This document shows positions 52,071 through 62,080 of a stretch of DNA of 64,000 nucleotides, in pieces (the first letter of the stretch is position 1; each line of letters begins with the position of its first letter). Where the stretch lies: contig JAKAJS010000083.1 of assembly GCA_021813685.1 (NCBI GenBank), positions 1 to 64,000 of the forward strand, given 5' to 3'. The DNA is from Deltaproteobacteria bacterium (lineage in GTDB: Bacteria; Desulfobacterota; Syntrophobacteria; Syntrophobacterales; Syntrophobacteraceae). The notes under the pieces are model-generated. The model was not told where the DNA came from. It worked only from the letters and a program-made list of their open reading frames with translations, and ran no database searches. The position numbers were made by a program, and so were the translations under genes.

Positions 52071-52180
52071 CTCTTCCTCCCCTCGGGAGCGGAGGGCCTC
52101 CAGAGCACCCCGCTCCCGGTGAATCTACTCCTGAAGGCCGAAGGCAGTGCGTCCCCGGCCAGGCAATCACGGCCGCGGCG

Positions 52181-53797
52181 CTAGCCGCCCAGAATCGCCT
52201 TCAGATCCTCGTCCGGGGTGGTAATCGGCTTGATCTCGAAATTCTTTACCAGCACGTCGAGAACTCCGGAACTGACGAAGGCCGGAAGAGAGGGGCCCAG
52301 CCGAATGTTCTTGATCCCCAGGTGGAGGAGTGTGAGCAAAATCGCCACCGCCTTTTGCTCATACCACGAAAGGATCATGGAAAGCGGAAGATCGTTTACA
52401 CCGACGTTGAACGCCCCGGCGAGCGCGACCGCAATCTGGATGGCCGAGTAGGCGTCGTTGCACTGTCCGATGTCGAGCAGGCGCGGGATGCCCCCGATGT
52501 TTCCCAGGTCCTTGTCGAAAAAGCGGAACTTACCGCAGGCAAGAGTCAGGACGATGCAGTCCTCCGGGACCTTTTCGACGAATTCGGTGTAGTAGTTGCG
52601 GCCGGGTTTTGCGCCGTCGCAGCCCGCGACCAGGAAAAAGTGGCGGATTTTCTTCCCCTTTACCGCCTCGATCACCTTGTCGGCAACTCCCAGCACGGCG
52701 TTTCTGGCAAAGCCCGCCGTTACGGTCTTTCCGTTGGAATCTTCCGTAAATCCGGGAAGCGCAAGCGCTTTTTCAATTACGGGCGAAAAGTCGCGGTTTT
52801 CCAGGTGGCGTACTCCCGGCCAGCCCACGCAGCCGCTCGTGAAAAGGTTGTCGGCATAAACCGGCGCGGGTTTCTGGATGCAGTTGGTGGTCATGAGAAT
52901 GGCCCCGGGAAAGTTGGGGAATTCTTTTTGCTGGTTTTGCCAGGCCGTTCCGTAGTGGCCGTAGAAATGGGGGTATTTTTTAAGCCCCGGATAGCCGTGG
53001 GTCGGCAGCATCTCGCCGTGGGTATACACATAGATGCCCTTGCCCTCGCTTTGCTTCAATATCGCGTCGAGGTCTGCGAGATCGTGGCCGGATACGAGGA
53101 TCGCCTTGCCCTTCTTGTGGCCAAGGGGAACCGGTGTGGGTACGGGATGGCCGAAGGCGCCGGTGTTGCCCGCATCCAGAAGCTCCATCGCCCGCAGGTT
53201 TACCTCGCCGCATTTCAGGACGAGCCCGATGAGGGTGTCTGCGGGGAGGTCGCTTTTTTCAAGCGTGGCCAGTCCCTCGTGGAGGAAGGCGTATACCGCA
53301 TCGTCTTCCTGCCCCAGAATCCGGGCATGATCGGCGTACGCCGCAACCCCTTTCAAGCCGAAAAGAAGCGTGTGTTTGAGCGAGCGAATATCGGTGTTTT
53401 CCCCGGGCGCGGCCTTTAGTCCTACCCCGGAGGCCTGGGAAAGAAGTCCCTTTATGTCGCCTGCGGGCTGGAATTGCGCGGCCTTCGAGGAGATCTCTCC
53501 GACGGTCCGGCCCTTGAGTTTTTCCCGGAGCGCTACTGCGCGTGGGATCGCTTCCAGAAAATATTTTTCATCGAAGTTGACGTTTGTCAGAGTGGAAAAA
53601 AGGGCAGAGCAGGTAAAAGAGTTCGCTTCTTTATCTATAATACCGGCTTTCCGGGCTTCGACGGCGACAGCCGAGAGTCCCTGGAGAGCATACACCAGAA
53701 GGTCCTGCAGGTCGGAAACCTCGGGCTGCTTTCCGCAAACTCCCATTTTGTCGCATCCCTGCCCCTTGGCCGTTTGTTCGCATTGGTAACAAAACAT
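52181..53797 (-). CDS. hcp: hybrid cluster protein (hydroxylamine/NO reductase)
   Basis: The 538-residue protein begins MFCYQCEQTAKGQGCDKMGV with the CX2CX8CX5C motif of the class found in strict anaerobes, which binds a [4Fe-4S] cluster. Hybrid-cluster ligands appear in FTSGCVGWPGV, VAGCDGAKPGRNYYTEF, ACGKFRF and GQCNDAYS. Hcp reduces NO and hydroxylamine and protects against nitrosative stress. ATG 53797 follows AAAGGAGG. An FNR-like box lies 90 bp upstream, shared with the divergent Crp/Fnr gene. Confidence 0.96.
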   Translation of the reverse strand: MFCYQCEQTAKGQGCDKMGVCGKQPEVSDLQDLLVYALQGLSAVAVEARKAGIIDKEANSFTCSALFSTLTNVNFDEKYFLEAIPRAVALREKLKGRTVGEISSKAAQFQPAGDIKGLLSQASGVGLKAAPGENTDIRSLKHTLLFGLKGVAAYADHARILGQEDDAVYAFLHEGLATLEKSDLPADTLIGLVLKCGEVNLRAMELLDAGNTGAFGHPVPTPVPLGHKKGKAILVSGHDLADLDAILKQSEGKGIYVYTHGEMLPTHGYPGLKKYPHFYGHYGTAWQNQQKEFPNFPGAILMTTNCIQKPAPVYADNLFTSGCVGWPGVRHLENRDFSPVIEKALALPGFTEDSNGKTVTAGFARNAVLGVADKVIEAVKGKKIRHFFLVAGCDGAKPGRNYYTEFVEKVPEDCIVLTLACGKFRFFDKDLGNIGGIPRLLDIGQCNDAYSAIQIAVALAGAFNVGVNDLPLSMILSWYEQKAVAILLTLLHLGIKNIRLGPSLPAFVSSGVLDVLVKNFEIKPITTPDEDLKAILGG

Positions 53798-53860
53798 ATT
53801 TTTTGCCTCCTTTTCAGATGAGCATGTTTAAAAGTATTGTAACTCTTGAGTATGATGCAA

Positions 53861-53900
53861 AATAATACAGGGGCGAAAATTAATCCTTGACTTGGATCAA
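53861..53900 (-). promoter_or_regulatory. FNR/HcpR-like box and -10 of the hcp promoter
   Basis: TTGACTTGGATCAA (53887-53900) is close to the FNR consensus TTGAT-N4-ATCAA. On the minus strand TATTAT (53861-53866) would be the -10, putting the box centre about 41 bp from the start point, the classic activating position. The box is also 113 bp from the divergent regulator. Confidence 0.68.
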
Positions 53901-54013
53901 GAAAGTCGGATTCCTCGTCGGAAGCTGCAACTGTCGGAAATCGCTAACGAAAGAGCGAACTCTTCGGGGATTTCGCCGAAAAAGAGAGTAAAAAATATTC
54001 AACTGGGGGAAAA

Positions 54014-54709
54014 ATGCAGGTACAGACCAGGAACGATGAGATTTCCAACTCCCCGCTTTTCAACGGCTTGTCGGCCGGGCAGGTCCAGCAGTTGGCCGAA
54101 ATCTGCCTCGATCAGAGCTATGAAAAGGGCAGGGAGATTTTCTCCGAAGGCCAGACCGCAACGGGGTTCTATCTCGTTACTGCCGGCAAAATCAAAGTGT
54201 ACAAACTCTCCCTTGATGGGAAAGAGCAAATCCTGCATATCTTCGGCCGCGGCGAGATAGCCGGGGAGGTCCCCGTTTTTGCGGGGGGAAGTTATCCGGC
54301 GAGCGCTCAGGCGATCGAAGCCGCGCGTGCCCTGTTTTTCCCGAGAGCCTCCTTCCTGGAGCTTGTGAACAGGGAGCCGACAATCGCGGTGAGCCTTCTG
54401 GCCATTTTGTCGCAGCGCCTGCGCCGGTTCACCCACATGATCGAAGACCTGTCGCTGCGGGAGGTGCCGGGAAGGCTTGCCGCGCACTTGATCTATCTTG
54501 GCGGGCTCAGTCGAAGCGGCCAAACCCTGGAACTCGAAATTACGAAGGCGCAGCTGGCAAGCCTTCTGGGTACTATTCCGGAGACGCTTTCGCGCATTCT
54601 TGCCCGAATGGCCCAGCAGGAAATCATATCTGTGGACGGCCGAAAGATCCGGGTGCTCGACCGGGAGGCATTGGAAGCCCTGGCTGCAGGCGGCAAGGGG
54701 CTGGTTTGA
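54014..54709 (+). CDS. Crp/Fnr-family regulator, probable HcpR
   Basis: The 231-residue protein has a cyclic-nucleotide-type sensor domain (about 12-130: FNGLSAGQVQQLAEICL, EGQTATGFYLVTAGKIKVYK, GRGEIAGEVPVFAGG), a long dimer helix and a winged helix with TKAQLASLLGTIPETLSRILARM. No cysteine cluster of the Fnr type is present. Divergence from hcp and a shared box suggest it is the NO-responsive activator HcpR. It reads toward the amidohydrolase, 29 bp away. Confidence 0.82.
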   Translation: MQVQTRNDEISNSPLFNGLSAGQVQQLAEICLDQSYEKGREIFSEGQTATGFYLVTAGKIKVYKLSLDGKEQILHIFGRGEIAGEVPVFAGGSYPASAQAIEAARALFFPRASFLELVNREPTIAVSLLAILSQRLRRFTHMIEDLSLREVPGRLAAHLIYLGGLSRSGQTLELEITKAQLASLLGTIPETLSRILARMAQQEIISVDGRKIRVLDREALEALAAGGKGLV

Positions 54710-54738
54710 AACCGACATTGGAGGATAGAGGAAAGCGA

Positions 54739-55986
54739 ATGGTGGACGGAGAAGGGAGAAGACCGCGGAGCGGCGATTCCGCCAGGCGGTCCCACCGCCT
54801 GTTTGCGGGTTGGCTCATCGACGGGACCGGGGCGCCAGCCAAAAAAAACGCGCTGATAGGCGTGGAGGGCGGACTCATTTCCTCCGTGGAATTCCCGAGC
54901 CCCGAGGAGTTGTCGCGTTTGGAGCGAGATGATTCTCTCTTCTATGAATCATACCCGTCCTGCACCATTTTGCCCGGCCTGATCGACTGTCACGTTCATC
55001 TGAGCATGTCCGGAAAGATCGACCGGAACCTGCGGGTGAGGCAGCTCGGGAATGGGTTCGAACAAAGCGGCCCTCTCATTTGGAAACGGCTGGAAAGATG
55101 CCTCAGCCTGGGGATTATGGCCGTAAGAGACGGGGGCGATGTCGGAGGACACGCCTTGCGGTTTGTCAGGGAAAACGGGTATGGGCAAGTTCGGATAAAA
55201 TGCGCAGGGAAGGGGTGGCGTGCGCCCGGAAGATACGGGAAGATCATCGGACGCGCCCCTGTAAACGGTTCGACCCTGGCCGAGAGTATTCAAGCAGATT
55301 GCGCTCCGGTGGATCATGTAAAGATCTTGAATTCGGGTATCAACAGCCTGGAGGAGTTCGGACGGGAGACCGCGCCCCAGTTTGACCGGGAGGAACTGGA
55401 GGCGGCCTTCCGGGAGGCGAGAAATCGCGGCAGGAAAATCATGGTCCACGCAAACGGCAGGCGCCCGGTGGAGTGTGGTGTCGCGGCCGGGTGTGATTCT
55501 ATCGAACACGGCTTCTTCATGGGCGAGGAAAATCTCAAAAGAATGGCCGATCGCCAGATTTTCTGGGTGCCGACGGCGTGCACCATGAAGGCCCTTGGCG
55601 CGAGTCTGCCCGCGGGAAGCACGCAGCGCACGACGGCATCGAGGATGCTCGAAAGCCAACTCGAGCAAATGAGCCGTGCGCGCGAACTGGGGGTGTCTGT
55701 CGCTTCCGGAACCGATGCAGGCTCCTTCGGGGTGCGGCACGGCCTGGCCCTGGTCGAAGAATTGAAACTCCTGACGGCGGCGGGGTTTTCCATCGAAGAG
55801 ACGCTCCGGTGCGCAACGTCTTCCGGGGCCGCCCTTCTGGGGCTGGAGAGTGAACTGGGGCGGATCCGCCCCGGAATGGAGGCCAGTTTCCTGGTCGCTC
55901 CCGGTCCGCCGGCCCATCTTCCGGGCTCTTTGTCGAACCCCCATGCGGTCTATCGAAGAGGGGTGAAAATCAGTGGCTTACAATGA
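54739..55986 (+). CDS. metal-dependent amidohydrolase
   Basis: The 415-residue protein has the amidohydrolase layout: LIDGTGAP, the metal motif LIDCHVHLS (HxH), MVHANGR, SIEHGFF (His ligands), and SGTDAGSFG (Asp ligand), ending in the small beta domain [13 protein letters not shown]. It hydrolyses a C-N bond of a cyclic or acyclic amide; related enzymes include prolidase-like and imidazolonepropionase-like members. ATG 54739 has GAGG seven bases upstream. It overlaps the convergent kinase gene by nine bases. Confidence 0.87.
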   Translation: MVDGEGRRPRSGDSARRSHRLFAGWLIDGTGAPAKKNALIGVEGGLISSVEFPSPEELSRLERDDSLFYESYPSCTILPGLIDCHVHLSMSGKIDRNLRVRQLGNGFEQSGPLIWKRLERCLSLGIMAVRDGGDVGGHALRFVRENGYGQVRIKCAGKGWRAPGRYGKIIGRAPVNGSTLAESIQADCAPVDHVKILNSGINSLEEFGRETAPQFDREELEAAFREARNRGRKIMVHANGRRPVECGVAAGCDSIEHGFFMGEENLKRMADRQIFWVPTACTMKALGASLPAGSTQRTTASRMLESQLEQMSRARELGVSVASGTDAGSFGVRHGLALVEELKLLTAAGFSIEETLRCATSSGAALLGLESELGRIRPGMEASFLVAPGPPAHLPGSLSNPHAVYRRGVKISGLQ

Positions 55987-58227
55987 AGAACAGCCATCCG
56001 TTCGCGCAGCCGGGTGCGAAGCCGTTTCCGCCCCGGAACTTTCGCACAGCCAGCGTTCGAGGACTTCGGCCAGCTGCGCCATATTGAAAGGCTTGCTCAG
56101 ATAATCGTCCATTCCCGCGGCAAGACATTCCGCCGCGGCACTTTGCATCGCGTCGCCGGTCTGGGCTACGATGGGGATGTGATCGGAGCGGCGCCGGGAG
56201 CCCTCGGATTCCTTCGGTCCCGGTTGGGTCTTTTCCTTTTGCCGGATGATCCGGGTGGTTTCATATCCATCCATTACCGGCATGTGGCAATCCATTAAGA
56301 TCATGTCATACCGAGTGCTGGAGAGTGCGTCCAGCACCGCCTGTCCGTCGGCCGCCAGGTCAACCCGGCACCCGAAGCTTTCGAGCATGCCCTGAATCAC
56401 TTCCTGGCCGACGGGACTGTCTTCGGCAACGAGTATGCGGCCGTTGAACCGGCTGGTGTTATCGGCTGTGCGATACTCCTCTGCAGGAGGCTGCTGCGCA
56501 TCTTGCCTGACTCTGGAAATCCAGGCGTAGAGTTGCGATTGACGAATCGGTTTGGTGAGATAGGCAGAAAAGCCCGCCTGATGTATCCGATCTGTCTCGC
56601 AGTAGCCCGTAGGCTTCATCAGGATCAACCCGGTGTCTGCGATAGACGGATCGGCTTTGATCTCCCCCGCCAGTTCTATACCGTCCATCTCGGGCATCGA
56701 GCTGTCGAGCAAAGCCAGTTCGTAAGGCTCCCCGCGCGCGGCGGCCTCGCGCAGCATCGCCAGGGCCTGTTGGCCGCTCGCAGCCGTCGAGCTGTGGACT
56801 CCCCGGGAGCTCAACTGCTGTTGCAGGATAGAGCGCATCGAAGCGTTGTCGTCCACAACCAGGGTATAAAGCCCCTCCAGATCCTCCGACGACATCGGCT
56901 CGGCCGCCTGTTTTCCCATGCGCACCGAAAACCGGAAAATGCTGCCCTTCCCCTTTTTGCTCTCCACCTCGATTGTGCCGCCCATCATTTCGCAGAGCTG
57001 CTTGGAAATGCTGAGCCCAAGCCCCGTGCCTCCATATCTGCGTGTGGTGGACCATTCGGCCTGGGAGAACGCGTCAAATATTTCGCTCTGGCGCTCTGCT
57101 GCGATTCCTATCCCGGTATCACGGACCTCGATGCCGAGCAGTACTTCCTGTTCGGTTTCTTCAAGGCTCCTGGCATGTACCATCACTTCCCCATTTTCGG
57201 TGAATTTGACGGCATTGCCCAGCAGGTTGTGGAGGATCTGGCGCAGCCGGACCGGGTCGCCGCAAAGGGAGACGGGAACATCGGCAGGTATGTGACACGC
57301 CAGTTCCAGGCCCTTTTTCTGCGCATGTTCCGCAAAAAGCTCCGTAACATCTTCCACGCACTGGCGCAGATCGAGATCGATGCGTTCAAGTTTGAGCCTG
57401 CCTGCCTCGATTTTCGAAAAGTCCAGGATATCGTTTATGATTCGTATGAGTGTTTCCGCCGCCTGGAATGCCGTTGTCGCCATCCTGCGCTGCTGACCCG
57501 AAAGATCGGTTGTGAGCAGCAATTCGGTCATGCCCATGACACCGTTCATGGGGGTGCGGATCTCATGGCTCATGTTGGCCAGGAATTGCGACTTGGCCAG
57601 ATTGGCCGCCTCGGCCGCCTCCTTCATGGCGGCAAGCTCCCTGTGCTGCTCCGAGAGTTCTTGGTGCGCTGTGTCTTTTACATACTCGTAAGCAAATGAA
57701 AAGATTGCTACCACGATGAACGATACGCTGAAACAGGCAAGGAAAGGAGTGGAATAAACCGCTACCAGCGGAAAGACTCTCCTCAAAGACAACGAAAGAA
57801 TGAGCGCGGTGGCAATGAGATAGATACTGGCTTTCAGTCCTGTTCCACTGCCGAGCAAGAATGTGGAAGCGAGCGGGAAGATAAAGAGCCAGATCGCGTT
57901 TTCTATTCCTCCGGTGACAAAATAGTAGGCGAACAGCATCCCTGCCGCTGTGATGCTCAGTTTGCTCGCTCGATCGACGTTGCCGCCGCGGCGCAAATAG
58001 CAGACAACGCCCAAAAAAATCACAGCGAGGCAAAGATCCATAATAAAGTTGAGGATGCCGTGCAGGTCCCGATGCGAGGCCAGATAGGAGGAACCGAATA
58101 CAAAGAGAATCGGGACCCCGACGATGCACATCATGTTCGTCAATATGGCCCTGTAGACAGTCTGGCGCGGGGCGTCCGCGCTCAAATTCGCGGGAATGGC
58201 GAACCTGAACAGTTTCATGATATCCAT
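55978..58227 (-). CDS. membrane hybrid histidine kinase with two receivers
   Basis: The protein of about 749 residues has six or so transmembrane segments (about 25-185), a short coiled coil ([20 protein letters not shown]), a HisKA domain with [14 protein letters not shown], a HATPase domain ([29 protein letters not shown]) and two receivers: LVVDDNA...[11 protein letters not shown] and LVAEDSP...[11 protein letters not shown]. There is no HPt domain, so an external phosphotransfer protein is needed. The sensor is an integral membrane domain like MASE types. ATG 58227 is preferred to the longer 58338. Confidence 0.88.
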   Translation of the reverse strand: MDIMKLFRFAIPANLSADAPRQTVYRAILTNMMCIVGVPILFVFGSSYLASHRDLHGILNFIMDLCLAVIFLGVVCYLRRGGNVDRASKLSITAAGMLFAYYFVTGGIENAIWLFIFPLASTFLLGSGTGLKASIYLIATALILSLSLRRVFPLVAVYSTPFLACFSVSFIVVAIFSFAYEYVKDTAHQELSEQHRELAAMKEAAEAANLAKSQFLANMSHEIRTPMNGVMGMTELLLTTDLSGQQRRMATTAFQAAETLIRIINDILDFSKIEAGRLKLERIDLDLRQCVEDVTELFAEHAQKKGLELACHIPADVPVSLCGDPVRLRQILHNLLGNAVKFTENGEVMVHARSLEETEQEVLLGIEVRDTGIGIAAERQSEIFDAFSQAEWSTTRRYGGTGLGLSISKQLCEMMGGTIEVESKKGKGSIFRFSVRMGKQAAEPMSSEDLEGLYTLVVDDNASMRSILQQQLSSRGVHSSTAASGQQALAMLREAAARGEPYELALLDSSMPEMDGIELAGEIKADPSIADTGLILMKPTGYCETDRIHQAGFSAYLTKPIRQSQLYAWISRVRQDAQQPPAEEYRTADNTSRFNGRILVAEDSPVGQEVIQGMLESFGCRVDLAADGQAVLDALSSTRYDMILMDCHMPVMDGYETTRIIRQKEKTQPGPKESEGSRRRSDHIPIVAQTGDAMQSAAAECLAAGMDDYLSKPFNMAQLAEVLERWLCESSGAETASHPAARTDGCSSL

Positions 58228-58416
58228 AAATAATTTCCGGCCGGCAATTGGAAAATGGATTCCACCGTATATTTTTCCTCGCGAAATTAATCGGAAGTAA
58301 CGGGAGAAAAGATTAGAGAAATTTTGATGAAAAGTCATAAAAATTGAGTTTGTCTACATTTTAGGATATATAGAAACACTCCGGGGCAGGGATAACAGGA
58401 ACTAGGGGAGGAGGCA

Positions 58417-59262
58417 ATGCGTCAGGGAATTTTTGCGTCCGAAAACAGCCGGACGGTTCGTCTAAAACGTTCGAAAATCCTGGTGCCGCGAATCGATGAG
58501 ATCGATAGGCCTACGGTAAAGGTCGCCGCGGAGATCGACGAGTTTAAAGGGGCGTTTTCTCTCGTTCACGATAATTACATCAAGAATGGGTATCTGGACA
58601 CTCCAAAATCTCATAGAATGCTTTTCGGCATTCATTCTCTTTTGCCGGGAACAGTCGTTTTTGTAGCCAAATCCAATAAAAAGGTCATCTCTACTATCAG
58701 CGAAATCGCCGATACCGAGCTGTTTGGTCTGCCGATGGACGAACTGTATCGCAGGGAACTCGATGAATTGAGGGCCAGGGGGCGTAAAATTGTGGAGCTT
58801 TCGGCCTTGGTGACTCCTGCGGATTACCGATGGACCAACGTAGTCATGTATATATGCAAGGTAATGTATCAATACTCGATCGATCATGGTGTTAACGACC
58901 TCTGCATCGCTGTCAACCCCAAGCACGTTCGTTTCTATAAACACATACTGTTGTTTGAAGATCTCGGACCGGAGCGCTATTTCCCGAAAGTCAACGCTCC
59001 GGCGGTGGCCTTGCGTGTAAATTTGGATGAGCACTTTGAAAAAACAAAATCCGTTTATGACGGGTGCGATTTCGATTGCAATGTGCATACCTATTTTTAT
59101 GGACGAATAGGCTCCAGGGTTCCTGAAGAAAACGGCAAGAGCTACTGGATTCCCGAAAATGTGGAATATTTCCTTTCCCGGGAAAGATCCATCCTCGAAA
59201 GGCTGAGCCAGTCCCAGAGGGAATTTTTCCTCAAAAGCTACCCGGGTCTGACAATACCCTGA
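58417..59262 (+). CDS. FeeM-like N-acyl amino acid synthase (GNAT fold)
   Basis: The 281-residue product has a GNAT-like core: FKGAFSLVHDNYIKNGYLD, TVVFVAKSNKKVISTISEIADTELFGLPMDELYRRELDELRARGRKIVELSALV, and CIAVNPKHVRFYKHILLFEDLG. This pattern matches the N-acyl amino acid synthase FeeM and autoinducer-synthase-like proteins, which transfer fatty acyl groups from acyl-ACP. It may make a lipid signal or lipoamino acid. It lies 20 bp ahead of a FAD oxidoreductase, probably in one transcript. Confidence 0.75.
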   Translation: MRQGIFASENSRTVRLKRSKILVPRIDEIDRPTVKVAAEIDEFKGAFSLVHDNYIKNGYLDTPKSHRMLFGIHSLLPGTVVFVAKSNKKVISTISEIADTELFGLPMDELYRRELDELRARGRKIVELSALVTPADYRWTNVVMYICKVMYQYSIDHGVNDLCIAVNPKHVRFYKHILLFEDLGPERYFPKVNAPAVALRVNLDEHFEKTKSVYDGCDFDCNVHTYFYGRIGSRVPEENGKSYWIPENVEYFLSRERSILERLSQSQREFFLKSYPGLTIP

Positions 59263-59282
59263 TATCTTTAGAAGGGTTGAAA

Positions 59283-60878
59283 ATGGTCGAGCAGGCATTT
59301 GGCGAATTCCGAAAAATAGTAGGCGAAGAGTTCGCTCGGGAAGACGGTCAAAAAACAGAAAAATATCACCGATGCACCATCCCGGTCGAACGGGCGATCG
59401 AGGGGGTGTTGTTGCCGGGAAGTGCGGAAGAAATCCAGCGCATCGTGGCCGTTGCCAACCGGTACGAGATTGCGCTCTATCCAATCAGTACCGGGAAAAA
59501 CTGGGGATATGGCTCTGCAAACCCGGTGCGGGATCGCTGCGTCATTCTCGATCTCAGCAGAATGAACCGGATAGTCGAGGTAAACGAAGAACTCGCGTAT
59601 GCGGTGATCGAGCCCGGGGTTACCCAACGCTGTCTCTACGAGAAGCTCACCTCCGAAAAAACCGGGCTCATGATGGACCCGACCGGCTCGGGACCTGCCT
59701 GCAGTGTGCTGGGAAACGCCCTGGAGCGCGGCTATGGAATCACCCCCTACGGGGATCATTTCGCTTCGACCTGCGGCATGGAAATCGTTTTGCCAAACGG
59801 GGAGATTCTGCGGACAGGTTTTGGCCACTTCGGGGCGGCAAAGGCTGCAAATGTGTATAAATACGGCGTTGGGCCCTACCTGGACGGCCTTTTTACCCAG
59901 TCCAATTTCGGGATCGTGACCAAAATCGGCCTCTGGCTCATGCCCGTGCCGGAACGGTTCGAGGTCTGCTATTTTTCCGGTGAGAAGGAAAGCGATCTGA
60001 ACCCGCTGATAGACGCCGTACGATGGCTGCTCTTACACCGGGTGGTCAAGGGTTCCATAAATCTGGTACACCGAAACCGCGTGCTCACCATGCTCACTCG
60101 CTACCCGTGGGAAGAGATGTCCGGAAAAACCCCGCTCGACGAGGCCGTCTACGGCCGAATGGCGGCTCACAAAAAAGTGGGCGCATGGAACGGGGTGACC
60201 GCGCTCTACGGGGCCAGGGAAGAAGTGGGCGCGGCCAAGAAAATCATAAAGAGAGTGTTGCGGGGCAAGGCGTCCAGGATCAATTTCGTTTCCGAAAAGA
60301 CGCTTCACCTGGCCGAACGGTTTCCAAAACTCATCGGGGCCATGACGGGCATGAACATGTCCGAAGTGCTAAAGGCGCTCAGGCCTTCCTTTGCCATCAT
60401 GAAAGGGCGGCCGGGGGAGGTTTCCCTTCCCACCCCCTACTGGCGGATGAAAAAGCCGGTTCCGCCTTGCGACATCGACCCCGCAGCGGATAATTGCGGC
60501 CTGATATGGCTTGCGCCCGTCGTGCCCATGACAAAAGAAAACGCCGAGGAATTCATCGGGGTGGTGCGCCCGATTTTCGCCAGACACGGTTTCGAGGACT
60601 GTATAACGTTTACCGCCGTAAACGAGCGAAGCTTCGACTGCACACTGCCGATCCTCTACGACAAGAACGATCCGGCCGAGACCCGGCGTGCGGCTGAATG
60701 CCATGAGGAGCTCCTGCGGGGGTGCATGGACAAAGGCTACATTCCTTACAGGCTGGGCATCCAGTCCATGGCCGGGCTGGTGGAGGGAGACGACGTTTTC
60801 TGGGATGTGATCCAAAAGTTGAAACAGGCTTTGGATCCCGGAGGAATCATCTCTCCGGGGAGGTATTCGAGGATTTAG
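59283..60878 (+). CDS. VAO-type FAD-linked oxidoreductase
   Basis: The 531-residue protein has the FAD-binding PCMH domain (VLLPGSAEEIQRIVAVANRYEIALYPISTGKNWGYGSANP, VIEPGVTQ, DPTGSGPACSVLGNALERGYGITPYGDH) and a C-terminal cap ending in LDPGGIISPGRY. It resembles 4-cresol dehydrogenase/vanillyl-alcohol oxidase flavoproteins that oxidise phenolic or alcohol substrates. ATG 59283 is preferred over TTG 59277. No cytochrome partner is adjacent. With the FeeM-like gene upstream, it may modify a lipid-derived compound. Confidence 0.85.
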   Translation: MVEQAFGEFRKIVGEEFAREDGQKTEKYHRCTIPVERAIEGVLLPGSAEEIQRIVAVANRYEIALYPISTGKNWGYGSANPVRDRCVILDLSRMNRIVEVNEELAYAVIEPGVTQRCLYEKLTSEKTGLMMDPTGSGPACSVLGNALERGYGITPYGDHFASTCGMEIVLPNGEILRTGFGHFGAAKAANVYKYGVGPYLDGLFTQSNFGIVTKIGLWLMPVPERFEVCYFSGEKESDLNPLIDAVRWLLLHRVVKGSINLVHRNRVLTMLTRYPWEEMSGKTPLDEAVYGRMAAHKKVGAWNGVTALYGAREEVGAAKKIIKRVLRGKASRINFVSEKTLHLAERFPKLIGAMTGMNMSEVLKALRPSFAIMKGRPGEVSLPTPYWRMKKPVPPCDIDPAADNCGLIWLAPVVPMTKENAEEFIGVVRPIFARHGFEDCITFTAVNERSFDCTLPILYDKNDPAETRRAAECHEELLRGCMDKGYIPYRLGIQSMAGLVEGDDVFWDVIQKLKQALDPGGIISPGRYSRI

Positions 60879-60890
60879 CTCCTGCCCGCT

Positions 60891-61640
60891 CTAAATCCCT
60901 CCGGGCTTATAGCCATGAGTCGGTTCGTAGACTTCTCGGACGTGCTTTGCATGCCTCAGGTAGCCATCGAGCCGGTCGGCCAGCGGGAAGAGAACTCTTC
61001 TTCCGAGTATCCCCGCGCTGAGCCACATCGTCGCGCACCAGTACGGAATACCCAATAGTTCCGGTTGGGGTGGATAGCGCCACAATCCGTGCGAGACGCC
61101 AAAAAATTCCACCACAAAACCCAGGCCCAGGAAGTAGGCAGCGCAATACATGTCCATGGGGTCGTGAAACAGGGTGAAAAGGATGGCCGTCGAACCGATG
61201 GTGGTCAGTAAGAGCAGGCGCGGCGACCACGAAAACAGGGGGAAAAAGGCGGCTGTGAGCAAAAGGCCGAAAATGCCTCTTCTATCGAGTACCACGCTGT
61301 TTCCTTTATCTCCCCTGAATCGCTTCATGTTGACGTAGTAAAAACCCCACAAAAACAGCTCATACCAGGGCATGAGCAATATGTCCCGCTGCTTGAAGGC
61401 AGAGCCTCCGGATCTGCCCATGGAATAGTCCTGGAGTATGAAAAACAGGGAGGCCAGAGCAAAACTAAGGATTTCAAGGCGGCTTACGGGGCGGTATAGG
61501 ATATACCAAAGCGGCAAAAGGAGGGCTGCTGCATAGAAAGAGTTGTCCACCGACCCGATCAAAGCGAGTGTGGCCAGAAGGGCAAACACGGACAATAGCT
61601 TCTGATTGCAGTGAAAACAACCTGGTTCTTGCATCTCCAC
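60891..61640 (-). CDS. polytopic membrane protein of unknown function
   Basis: The 249-residue protein has about seven hydrophobic segments between residues 14 and 215. Conserved-looking parts are CFHCNQK at the start and GVSHGLWRYPPQPELLGIPYWC near 180-202. No enzyme family is recognised. It is convergent with the FAD oxidoreductase and only 9 bp from the zinc-ribbon gene upstream, so the two likely form a unit. Confidence 0.7.
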   Translation of the reverse strand: MEMQEPGCFHCNQKLLSVFALLATLALIGSVDNSFYAAALLLPLWYILYRPVSRLEILSFALASLFFILQDYSMGRSGGSAFKQRDILLMPWYELFLWGFYYVNMKRFRGDKGNSVVLDRRGIFGLLLTAAFFPLFSWSPRLLLLTTIGSTAILFTLFHDPMDMYCAAYFLGLGFVVEFFGVSHGLWRYPPQPELLGIPYWCATMWLSAGILGRRVLFPLADRLDGYLRHAKHVREVYEPTHGYKPGGI

Positions 61641-61649
61641 CTCAGCCGC

Positions 61650-61946
61650 TTATCTTTGGGAACGTTTTTTCTCCGGCTGGCTTGTAAGGCTTTTCCCGCA
61701 CCGGGAACACGTTGTTTCGCCGTCATAATTGAGCTCGCCGCATTTGCCGCATTCGATTGCACCGAGGAAGCGATATTTTTTCAGATAGGCTGCGATGGAT
61801 CGCTTCGAAGCCTCACTTCCCGGCGCCTCGGCTCCAATCATGTCCAAAAGCGGGTCGGAAAAGATTTGCTCCATTCCTTCTCCCTCTCTTTCCTGTTGGT
61901 TATCCTCGTAGGGTACAAGCTCGGCACCATGGACTTTTCCGGCCAT
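61650..61946 (-). CDS. small protein with C-terminal zinc ribbon
   Basis: The product of about 98 residues ends with CGKCGELNYDGETTCSRCGK, two CxxC knuckles of a zinc ribbon, after an acidic helical front (VPYEDNQQEREGEGMEQIFS). The start is uncertain: ATG 61946 has AGGA upstream and ATG 61874 has GGGAG. It probably mediates protein contact. It is followed by the membrane-protein gene. Confidence 0.6.
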   Translation of the reverse strand: MAGKVHGAELVPYEDNQQEREGEGMEQIFSDPLLDMIGAEAPGSEASKRSIAAYLKKYRFLGAIECGKCGELNYDGETTCSRCGKSLTSQPEKKRSQR

Positions 61947-62080
61947 CATTTTTCCTTTCACAGAAAATCTTCGCATGAAATGCATCCGGACCGCCGGGGC
62001 AGGCGGCTTATGGATCGTTCGGCAGAATTTGCGAAAAACTTGAACACTATTTTGCGTAATGCCGGAACGAGAAAGCAGTA

